From: Bacteroidales bacterium | GTDB taxonomy: Bacteria; Bacteroidota; Bacteroidia; Bacteroidales; WCHB1-69 | NCBI GenBank assembly: GCA_031254735.1 | Contig: JAIRTU010000137.1 | Location: 1-5,921 of the forward strand | DNA: 5,921 bases | Reading direction: 5' to 3' | In this document: piece after piece, positions 1 to 5,921 of the stretch | How the letters are laid out: each line of letters opens with the position of its first letter | Position numbering within the stretch: position 1 is the stretch's first letter | Made by a program: the position numbers and the translations under genes | The notes under the pieces: generated by a model | The model's input: only the letters and a program-made list of their open reading frames with translations | The model's database searches: none | Told to the model about the DNA's origin: nothing

Positions 1-1869
1 CAACAATTGGCGAAGAATTTGTTTCCGCGAGAAAAAGATCGGAACATGTTGGAAATTGTTTTTGTGAAACTCAAAGAATGGGTGGTTGCCGTAAAATTGG
101 AACGCAATTATTCCAAAAACGAAATTCTGGCAATGTATCTCAACACGGTTGACTTTGGGAATATGTCGCACGGCATAAAATCGGCTGCCAGAACCTATTT
201 CGACAAAGAGCCTGCGGAATTGGAAACACAAGAAAGTGCGCTGCTTGTCGGCATGCTGAAAGCACCCACCAAATACAACCCCCGAAGAAACCCCGAAAGT
301 GCGCTCAACCGGCGGAATACGGTTTTGGCACAGATGTATAAATATGATTTTTTGACAGATGATGAATTTGCCGAAGCAAAAGAAAAACCCATAGATGTAT
401 CGAAATTCAAGTTGCAGGATCATCGAGCCGGAACAGCAACCTATTTTCGGGAGTTTATTCGTAAAGAACTTTCTGCTTGGGCAAAAAAAAATCCCAAACC
501 CGACGGGACATATTGGGATATTTACAAAGACGGACTGAAAATCTACACCACAATCAACTCTCGCATGCAGCAGTACGCCGAAGAAGCTGTTGAAGAATGG
601 ATAGTCAACACCTTGCAACCCGAATTTTTCAAACATTGGAAAGGACATAAAAACGCACCTTTTTTCCGATTGAGTGCCGAGCAGACCGAAAGCATTATGG
701 TACGTGCCATGAAAAATTCGCAGCGATACAAAAATTTGAAAGAAGCAGGAAAATCAGAAGACGAAATTCGTAAAATATTTGAAACGCCCTGTCAAATGTG
801 GGTGTACGACGGCAAAGGCGGCGAAAAAGATACGGTGATGTCGCCGTGGGATTCTTTGCGATATATGAAAAGTTTTCTCAACTGCGGATTGATGGCAATG
901 GAGTCTTCCACCGGAAAAGTGCGTGCCTACGTGGGCGGAACAAACTATGAATATTTTCAATACGATCATGTTACGTTGGCTCAACGTCAGGTTGGTTCTA
1001 CCTTTAAACCTTTTGTGTATGCTTTAGCCATGACAGAAGGAGAATATTATCCCTGCTCGCAAATTGCCAATCTTCCTGTAACCATAGAACAGCCCAATCA
1101 GCCGGCATGGACGCCCAAAAACTCCAACGATTACAAAGACGGACAAATGGTAACACTCAGCGAGGCGCTTGCCAACTCGATAAACTATATCTCGGCATAC
1201 ATCATGAAACGATACGGACCCGCCGCCGTTATCAATCTGGTGCGAAAAATGGGCATGACCGGCGATATTGCCGAAGTGCCGGCAATTGCTCTCGGCGCTT
1301 GCGAATTGACACTGTACGAAATGGTAGGTGCTATCAATACATTCAACAACAAAGGCGTGTATGTCAAACCTTATTTTATCACCAAAATATGCAACAGCAA
1401 AGGCAATGTTTTAGCCACCTTCTCCACCGAACAAAACGAAGTAATGGACGAACTCTCTGCCTACAAAACCGTTCGTTTGATGCAGGGCGTTGTTCGTTCG
1501 GGAACGGCAATACGCCTGACTTACCGTTATAAATTGGATATGCCCATGGCGGGAAAAACAGGCACTACCGACAACAATTCCGACGGTTGGTTTATGGGAT
1601 ATACGCCCAATTTCACCGCCGGTGTGTGGGTGGGCTGCGAAGACCGAGCCGCACATTTTCGTTCCACCGCATTGGGGCAGGGGGCAAATACGGCGCTGCC
1701 TGTTTGGGCTATCTTTACCAAGAAATGTTATGCCGACAAATCGTTGAAGTTTACCAAAGACGATTTTACGCCTCCCGAAAATATGGAATTGGATGTAAAC
1801 CTGTTTAACTGTAAGGACGAAAATGCTGTGCCGAGCAGCCGCCAATCTTCACGTCATAGTTTTGATTAA
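1..1869 (+). CDS. mrcA: Penicillin-binding protein 1A-type bifunctional transglycosylase/transpeptidase (5' partial)
   Basis: Class A penicillin-binding protein, which polymerises lipid II into glycan strands and cross-links the stem peptides on the outer face of the inner membrane. The frame is open from base 1 and 622 residues are visible; the TTG at base 7 is not the start. The chain begins inside the GT51 motif (S/T)xTQQLAKN, so the N-terminal tail, membrane anchor and first catalytic glutamate lie upstream. By family size about 150 residues are missing. The rest of GT51 follows: KLKE at residues 23-26, with E26 matching the second active-site glutamate, then YLN at 46-48, ending near residue 95. 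The transpeptidase domain (about 296-575) has all three penicillin-binding motifs: STFK at 333-336 with nucleophile S333, SIN at 393-395 and KTG at 519-521. A linker/insert of about 90 residues (203-290) separates the two domains, as I recall for Bacteroidota homologues. The stop overlaps the dprA start. The symbol follows usual naming; orthology to E. coli mrcA is inferred. Confidence 0.96.
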   Translation, partial: QQLAKNLFPREKDRNMLEIVFVKLKEWVVAVKLERNYSKNEILAMYLNTVDFGNMSHGIKSAARTYFDKEPAELETQESALLVGMLKAPTKYNPRRNPESALNRRNTVLAQMYKYDFLTDDEFAEAKEKPIDVSKFKLQDHRAGTATYFREFIRKELSAWAKKNPKPDGTYWDIYKDGLKIYTTINSRMQQYAEEAVEEWIVNTLQPEFFKHWKGHKNAPFFRLSAEQTESIMVRAMKNSQRYKNLKEAGKSEDEIRKIFETPCQMWVYDGKGGEKDTVMSPWDSLRYMKSFLNCGLMAMESSTGKVRAYVGGTNYEYFQYDHVTLAQRQVGSTFKPFVYALAMTEGEYYPCSQIANLPVTIEQPNQPAWTPKNSNDYKDGQMVTLSEALANSINYISAYIMKRYGPAAVINLVRKMGMTGDIAEVPAIALGACELTLYEMVGAINTFNNKGVYVKPYFITKICNSKGNVLATFSTEQNEVMDELSAYKTVRLMQGVVRSGTAIRLTYRYKLDMPMAGKTGTTDNNSDGWFMGYTPNFTAGVWVGCEDRAAHFRSTALGQGANTALPVWAIFTKKCYADKSLKFTKDDFTPPENMELDVNLFNCKDENAVPSSRQSSRHSFD

Positions 1870-1871
1870 TG
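1867..1871 (+). promoter_or_regulatory. Stop/start overlap TAATG coupling the PBP1A gene to dprA
   Basis: The TAA stop of the upstream gene and the ATG of dprA share the A at 1869. Such overlaps usually mean that ribosomes ending the first gene restart on the second, which would tie DprA output to penicillin-binding protein translation. No Shine-Dalgarno-like sequence is evident in the last codons of the upstream gene, which fits Bacteroidota. The overlap is seen directly; coupling is inferred. Confidence 0.6.
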
Positions 1872-2996
1872 GACAATAGAACATCGGAAATAATACATAC
1901 CATTGCTCTTACGCAAATCCCGACGGTGGGTTGTATACTCTCGCAAAAGTTGATAGAGACTTGCGGCAGTGCGGAAGCCGTATTTCGCGAATCGAAAAAA
2001 AAGCTCTCCGCATTAACATTCCTTTCTGCCGCCAACATCGATAATCTTATTCATGCAAAAGATATGGCAATGGAAACCGCTTTGCGGGAAATGAAGTTTA
2101 TCGAGAAAAATAATGTTTCTGTTTTCCTGAAAAAAGACCAATCGTTTCCGAAACGTCTGTCGGAATGTTTGGATACTCCTGTTATTTTGTATGGAAAAGG
2201 AAATCTTGATTTAAACCCCAAACGCAGCGTTGCCATTGTCGGGACAAGGCATTTGACCGAATACGGAAGCCGAACTGCCGAAAAAATTGTTGAAGAGCTT
2301 TCGGCTTACGGCAATATTCAAATTGTAAGCGGATTGGCGGCAGGAGTTGATACCTGTGTCCATCAGGCGGCTTTGAAATACGAACTGCCCACCGTTGGCG
2401 TGTTGGGACACGGACTGCAAACCCTTTATCCTGCTTCAAACAAAAAATTATCCCTGTCGATGCAGCAAAACGGCGGCATGCTCACCGAATATATAAGTAC
2501 CACAAAAGGCGACGCCCACAACTTTCCCCGCCGCAACCGTATCATTGCAGGCATGTCGAATGCGGTGGTGGTGGTGGAAGCTCACGAAAAAGGCGGGGCG
2601 CTGATTACCGCCACTATCGGCTTTTCTTACAACAGAGATGTGTTTGCCGTTCCGGGAAGAATCGGCGATAAGGCTTCGGAAGGCTGCAACAATTTGATTA
2701 AATACAACAAAGCCGCCTTGATCACTTCGGGAGAAGATATTGTTAAGATGATGATGTGGGATAACAACCAAAAAAAAGACCCATCGAAAAGCAAACAAAG
2801 ACAGTTGATGTTGGATTTGAACGAAGAAGAACAGACGATTGTAAACGTTTTGCAAGAAAAAGAAAAATTGAATATCGACGAGTTGCAAATGGCTACCTCG
2901 TTGAATATTGCCCTGTTGACCAAATGGCTGCTGGCATTGGAATTTAAAGGAATTATCCATTGTCTGCCGGGGAAACGATACAGAATGAACATTTAA
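1869..2996 (+). CDS. dprA: DNA-processing protein DprA (Smf family)
   Basis: DprA binds incoming single-stranded DNA in the cytoplasm during natural transformation, shields it and loads RecA; the gene is also common in species not known to be competent. The 375 residues match the usual family length and the three-part plan. An N-terminal helix-hairpin-helix/SAM-like region spans about 5-65. The Rossmann-like DNA-binding core (about 90-292) carries SFPKRL at 92-97, GTR at 125-127, SGLAAGVD at 154-161, FPRRNRIIAG at 219-228, GGALITA at 242-248 and VPG at 261-263. A C-terminal winged-helix (DML1-like) domain spans about 315-375. The start overlaps the upstream stop by one base and places the N-terminal domain as expected. 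The loop at 154-165 differs from the more common SGLARGID..AH form, having A157, V160 and V164, but the rest is intact and the protein should be functional. No com genes are visible, so a competence role here is inferred from the family only. Confidence 0.97.
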   Translation: MDNRTSEIIHTIALTQIPTVGCILSQKLIETCGSAEAVFRESKKKLSALTFLSAANIDNLIHAKDMAMETALREMKFIEKNNVSVFLKKDQSFPKRLSECLDTPVILYGKGNLDLNPKRSVAIVGTRHLTEYGSRTAEKIVEELSAYGNIQIVSGLAAGVDTCVHQAALKYELPTVGVLGHGLQTLYPASNKKLSLSMQQNGGMLTEYISTTKGDAHNFPRRNRIIAGMSNAVVVVEAHEKGGALITATIGFSYNRDVFAVPGRIGDKASEGCNNLIKYNKAALITSGEDIVKMMMWDNNQKKDPSKSKQRQLMLDLNEEEQTIVNVLQEKEKLNIDELQMATSLNIALLTKWLLALEFKGIIHCLPGKRYRMNI

Positions 2997-3026
2997 ACCA
3001 AACAATCTTTTAAACGGATAATACCC

Positions 3027-3473
3027 ATGAAACACGAAACCATTCAAAAAATAAAATATTACGTGCTGAAACTTTTCATCACCACATTTGCCATTGTGTT
3101 TTCGGCATGGCTGATGCAGGGAGGTATTCATATCGGCGATCCTAAATTGCTTACGGGAGTAACAGTGGCGGGGATTTTAATACTGATCAATTTGTTTTTA
3201 AAGCCTGCTTTTGTCGCTTTGACAATTCCTTTTACGGTGGTAACTTTGGGATTGTTTTTGTTGATAATTAATGCACTTACAATTTTGCTGATCGATTTTC
3301 TGGTAGACAAATTTACGGTGGACAGTTTTTGGTATGCTTTGGGATTCAGCATGCTGGTATCGTTCACCACTTCTATCATTGAGGGCATCGGCAGAGTGCG
3401 GATTATTCGCTATAACAAACGCGATCGCAACAGCGACGATGAAGATGATTTTTCGGATTATGAAGAACTGTAA
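3027..3473 (+). CDS. Small four-helix membrane protein, phage holin family 4 (PF04020)/YvlD-like
   Basis: This 148-residue inner-membrane protein has four hydrophobic stretches, at about 11-31, 42-58, 66-92 and 100-120. The pattern around residues 54-83 (INLFLKP, then IPFTVVTLGLF and INA) is what I recognise as the hallmark of PF04020. The family is named after phage holins but is mostly chromosomal and of unknown function; B. subtilis YvlD belongs to it. Nothing nearby is phage-derived, so a lysis role is unlikely. After the last helix come a basic patch (R123-R134) and a strongly acidic tail in which 9 of residues 133-148 are D or E, making the chain somewhat longer than the roughly 110-120 residues typical of the family. 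The basic patch suggests a cytoplasmic C-terminus by the positive-inside rule. The ATG is the first in frame after the dprA stop, 30 bases downstream, with an A-rich leader and no clear Shine-Dalgarno. Family assignment is from memory of the motif. Confidence 0.85.
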   Translation: MKHETIQKIKYYVLKLFITTFAIVFSAWLMQGGIHIGDPKLLTGVTVAGILILINLFLKPAFVALTIPFTVVTLGLFLLIINALTILLIDFLVDKFTVDSFWYALGFSMLVSFTTSIIEGIGRVRIIRYNKRDRNSDDEDDFSDYEEL

Positions 3474-3475
3474 TA

Positions 3476-3497
3476 TTTTTTTTCGCAAGAAAACAAA
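3476..3497 (+). other. Weak A/U hairpin with a GCAA tetraloop in the leader of the glycosyltransferase gene
   Basis: A run of eight T (3476-3483) is followed by CGCAAGAAAA. TTTTC (3480-3484) pairs with GAAAA (3489-3493) around a GCAA loop, and three more A-T pairs are possible beyond a T/C mismatch. It starts three bases after the stop of the holin-family gene. The stem is short and A/T-rich and the T-run lies before rather than after the loop, so it is not a standard rho-independent terminator on this strand. It may be chance in an A/T-rich gap. Confidence 0.15.
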
Positions 3498-3506
3498 ATC
3501 AACCAC

Positions 3507-4754
3507 ATGCAAACCGTCTATATAGCCATTCCTGCAATGGACGAAAAAGATACTGTTTTTCAAACCTTGCATTGTATCGCTCAGCAGCAATGCGAATGTC
3601 CGATAAAAGTGTTTGTTTGCGTCAATCAGCCGGAGAGTTGGTGGGAAGACGAAGAAAAGGTGCTTGTCTGTGAAAACAATCGAAAGACGATGGATTTATT
3701 GCAAAACAACTCTGTTTTCCCTGTTGAAATTATTGACTGTTCAAGCAAAGGAAACGCTTGGAAAACAAAAAAAGCAGGCGTTGGACAGGCACGAAAAGCA
3801 TTAACCGACAAAATACTGTCTATCGCTTCCGACGATGATATTTTCATCAGCATGGACGCCGATACGTTGTTTGAATCGGATTACTGTCAAACGGTGGCAG
3901 ACAATTTTCGGGTACATCTTTCGGCGGTGGGCATGGCAGTTCCGTATTATCACAAAAAAAATCATTCGGAAACAGAGAGCCGAGCAATGCTTCGGTACGA
4001 GTTGTATATGCGAAACTACAATGTACATCTTTTGCAGATTGGCAGTCCATACGCTTATACGGCGTTGGGGTCTGCTATTTGTTGCAGGGTAAAAGCCTGC
4101 AAAGCGGTGGGAGGATTTGATACGCAAACTTCGGGAGAAGATTTTTATTTTCTGCAAAAGCTCTGCAAATACGGAAAACTCCTTCGCTACAATTCGTCTA
4201 AGGTATATCCTGCCACACGTTTTTCGTCTCGTGTTCCTTTCGGGACGGGGACAGCGGTTTACAACGGAATTTCGGGCGATTGGCATTCGTATCCCATTTT
4301 TCATCACAGCGGTTTTGAGATTATCCGCCAACTTTACCGGCAGATAGAGCGGCTTTTTTATGAAGACTTCGATCATGAATTGCTTCGGTTTTTACAGACG
4401 GCTTTTCCCGAAAAAAACAGTTGGAAGCCTTTGCGAGAGAATTACAAAACGCTTCCTTTGTTCACAAAAGCATTCCACACAAAAGTTGACGGATTGCAGA
4501 TATTCCGGTTTTTGCGGCATCACAGGCAGCAGATGCAAAAAACAGACGAAGAATGTTTGTCGGAAAACATAAAGGCTTTCCGCGAAAATTCATCTGCCGA
4601 CCCCGCCATTTGCCGCTTTTGGAAAGAAAAGCTGTTGAACCATTCTTTTTCTTTTGAAAAAATACCGTTGGAACAGTTGGACGACTTGCGAGACTGTTTC
4701 ATGAGGCAGGAAAGCATTTATCAACAAGACTTCGACAGAGATTTATTAAAATAA
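3507..4754 (+). CDS. Family 2 (GT-A fold) glycosyltransferase, acceptor unknown
   Basis: The N-terminal 250 residues or so read as a GT-A glycosyltransferase that moves a sugar from a nucleotide donor to an unknown acceptor. Strand 1 and its loop are YIAIPAMDEKDTV at 5-17. The metal/nucleotide-binding DXD motif is D117-A118-D119 in a hydrophobic-strand context (IFISMDADT). GSAICCRVKACKAVGGFD (188-205) followed by GED (210-212) matches the acceptor-side segment of GT2 enzymes, with E211 or D212 the likely base. No signal peptide or membrane helix is evident, so the enzyme is probably cytoplasmic or peripheral. Residues from about 255 to 415 are rich in aromatic and charged residues, look helical, and match no domain I recognise. 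The ATG is 33 bases after the preceding stop, preceded by an A-rich stretch, and puts the first strand at the N-terminus as in the family. The M16 gene begins 10 bases after its stop, suggesting one transcript. Lipid, exopolysaccharide or protein glycosylation are all possible. Confidence 0.88.
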   Translation: MQTVYIAIPAMDEKDTVFQTLHCIAQQQCECPIKVFVCVNQPESWWEDEEKVLVCENNRKTMDLLQNNSVFPVEIIDCSSKGNAWKTKKAGVGQARKALTDKILSIASDDDIFISMDADTLFESDYCQTVADNFRVHLSAVGMAVPYYHKKNHSETESRAMLRYELYMRNYNVHLLQIGSPYAYTALGSAICCRVKACKAVGGFDTQTSGEDFYFLQKLCKYGKLLRYNSSKVYPATRFSSRVPFGTGTAVYNGISGDWHSYPIFHHSGFEIIRQLYRQIERLFYEDFDHELLRFLQTAFPEKNSWKPLRENYKTLPLFTKAFHTKVDGLQIFRFLRHHRQQMQKTDEECLSENIKAFRENSSADPAICRFWKEKLLNHSFSFEKIPLEQLDDLRDCFMRQESIYQQDFDRDLLK

Positions 4755-4764
4755 CATATAGAAT

Positions 4765-5921
4765 ATGGTATCATTTGAAAAATATCAATTGGACAACGGC
4801 TTGACCGTTATTTTGCACAAAGACATTCATACGCCCATTGCGGCGGTGAATATCACATATAACATCGGCTCGCGAGACGAAAACCCCAATCGTACAGGGT
4901 TGGCACATTTGTTTGAACATCTTATGTTTGGCGGCTCGAAAAACATTCTCAAATACGATGAACCTTTGCAGCGGGTAGGCGGCGAAAACAACGCTTTTAC
5001 CAATGTGGACATCACAAACTATTACCTCACGTTGCCGGTGCAAAATCTGGAAACGGCTTTTTGGTTGGAATCCGACCGCATGAACGAACTTGCATTTTCT
5101 CAAAAAAGTCTTGATGTGCAGCGAAATGTGGTTATTGAAGAGTTTAAGCAATCGTATTTAAATCAACCCTACGGCGATTTGATGCAACTGTTGAAACCTT
5201 TGGCGTACAAAGTGCATGCGTATCAATGGAACACGATAGGGAAAGATATTTCGCACATCGCCGAAACGACCATTGATGAGGTGAAAGCGTTTTTTTATAC
5301 TTTTTATCGTCCCAACAATGCGGTTTTGGCAGTGGCGGGCAATCTGGACATTGACAAGACGAAACGAATGATAGAAAAATGGTTTGGAAATATCCCCGCA
5401 GGGAAACCGTATCAACGAAATTTGCCGCAAGAACCGCCTCAAACAGCCGCCCGAAGAATGGAAGTAGAACGCGATGTGCCGATGGACTGCATTTACAAGG
5501 CGTATAAAATGGGAAAACGAACCGATGATGATTATTATGCCGCAGATTTGATTTCCGACATACTTTCCAACGGACAGTCGTCTCGTTTGCAGCAAAAGCT
5601 GGTGAAAGAAAAAGCCCTGTTTTCGTCGATTAATGCGTCTGTTTCAGGCACATTTGACGAGGGATTGTTTTATATATGCGGCTATCCTGTCGACGGAGTA
5701 AGTTTAGAGCAGGCAGAACAGGCTATTTTGGAAGAATTGGCACAGTTGAAAGCCGCTTTGATAGATGATTATGAGTTGGAGAAAGTGAAAAACAGGGTGA
5801 AAACGCTTTTGTATTACGCCGAATTGCAGGTTCAAGACAAGGCGATGAACTTATCCATTGCCGAAACAATGGATAACGCACAGCTTATCAACGAAGAAGA
5901 AGAAAGATACAACAGGGTGAA
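4765..5921 (+). CDS. M16 family zinc metallopeptidase, single-chain M16B-like (3' partial)
   Basis: 385 codons plus two bases are visible and the frame is still open at the right edge; from the usual length of about 410 residues roughly 25-30 are missing. The family degrades peptides or processes proteins inside a clam-shell formed by two half-domains. The inverted zinc motif HxxEH is complete (H48-L-F-E51-H52): H48 and H52 bind zinc and E51 is the catalytic base. E126, in a VVIEEF segment (122-127), fits the third zinc ligand, 74 residues after H52. The M16 N-domain spans about 5-150 and the C-domain about 165-345, including the YRPNNAVLAVAGNLD segment (181-195). No signal peptide is present, so it is probably cytoplasmic. 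The start is firm: an in-frame TAG lies at 4759-4761, ATG follows at 4765, and the next Met (M54) is within the active-site region. Only one half is visible, so it should act as a homodimer or pair with another M16 chain, possibly encoded just downstream. Confidence 0.95.
   Translation, partial: MVSFEKYQLDNGLTVILHKDIHTPIAAVNITYNIGSRDENPNRTGLAHLFEHLMFGGSKNILKYDEPLQRVGGENNAFTNVDITNYYLTLPVQNLETAFWLESDRMNELAFSQKSLDVQRNVVIEEFKQSYLNQPYGDLMQLLKPLAYKVHAYQWNTIGKDISHIAETTIDEVKAFFYTFYRPNNAVLAVAGNLDIDKTKRMIEKWFGNIPAGKPYQRNLPQEPPQTAARRMEVERDVPMDCIYKAYKMGKRTDDDYYAADLISDILSNGQSSRLQQKLVKEKALFSSINASVSGTFDEGLFYICGYPVDGVSLEQAEQAILEELAQLKAALIDDYELEKVKNRVKTLLYYAELQVQDKAMNLSIAETMDNAQLINEEEERYNRV

Noticed and set aside
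483..491. A run of nine A in the penicillin-binding protein gene, with runs of eight at 1995-2002, 2770-2777 and 3954-3961, as possible slippage or phase-variation sites
   Set aside because: Every surrounding frame is intact, Lys-rich codons explain the tracts, and such runs are expected in an A-rich genome.
1107..1532. A 141-codon plus-strand open frame inside the penicillin-binding protein gene
   Set aside because: It is an alternate-frame shadow, rich in R and Q, over the SIN motif region of a clear transpeptidase domain.
2564..2577. GGT trinucleotide repeat in dprA
   Set aside because: It encodes the hydrophobic V-V-V-V strand before E237 that is normal for the DprA core; four units are too few to suggest phase variation.
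2448..3131. A 227-codon minus-strand open frame opposite the dprA 3' half and the start of the holin-family gene
   Set aside because: It spans two well-supported genes, its translation is rich in F, H and Q with no recognisable motif, and it is best explained as an antisense shadow of their codon use.
3424..3431. GCGATCGC palindrome near the end of the holin-family gene
   Set aside because: It is a single copy inside coding sequence, with no repeat pattern in the window.
3027..3473. Prophage lysis cassette suggested by the holin-family name
   Set aside because: No endolysin, spanin or other phage gene is nearby, and this family is mostly chromosomal with unknown function.
3801..4376. A 191-codon minus-strand open frame opposite the glycosyltransferase gene
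   Set aside because: It is fully antisense to a gene with clear GT2 motifs, and its translation has no recognisable domain.

Overview
The window is ordinary-looking, densely coded bacterial chromosome, most likely from the phylum Bacteroidota (probably order Bacteroidales). The grounds are the protein style (a class A penicillin-binding protein with a long insert between its two catalytic domains, a DprA with a VLGHGL-type loop, and a short single-chain M16 peptidase), A-rich leaders without clear Shine-Dalgarno sequences, and a moderate GC content (estimated by eye). The organism call is inference; no rRNA or other marker gene is present.

Layout: five genes, all on the + strand. (1) 1-1869, the 3' part of a PBP1A-type bifunctional peptidoglycan synthase whose start lies before the window. 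(2) 1869-2996, dprA, whose ATG overlaps the stop of the first gene by one base (TAATG). (3) 3027-3473, a small membrane protein of the PF04020 'phage holin family 4'/YvlD-like group. (4) 3507-4754, a family 2 glycosyltransferase with no membrane segment and a C-terminal region I do not recognise. (5) 4765-5921, an M16 zinc peptidase that runs off the right edge. The gaps are -1, 30, 33 and 10 bases, so one transcript could carry all five. I see no convincing internal promoter or rho-independent terminator.

Function: gene 1 builds cell wall in the periplasm, gene 2 protects incoming single-stranded DNA and loads RecA on it, gene 3 sits in the inner membrane, gene 4 transfers an unknown sugar, and gene 5 is a probably cytoplasmic metallopeptidase. 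They do not form one recognised pathway; the cluster looks like a housekeeping run of envelope and DNA-processing genes. I found no tRNA, rRNA, CRISPR array, insertion sequence, attachment site, origin or riboswitch, and no gap without a gene exceeds 33 bases. I do not see strong evidence for an undescribed system. The least explained parts are the C-terminal third of the glycosyltransferase and the biological role of the holin-family protein.
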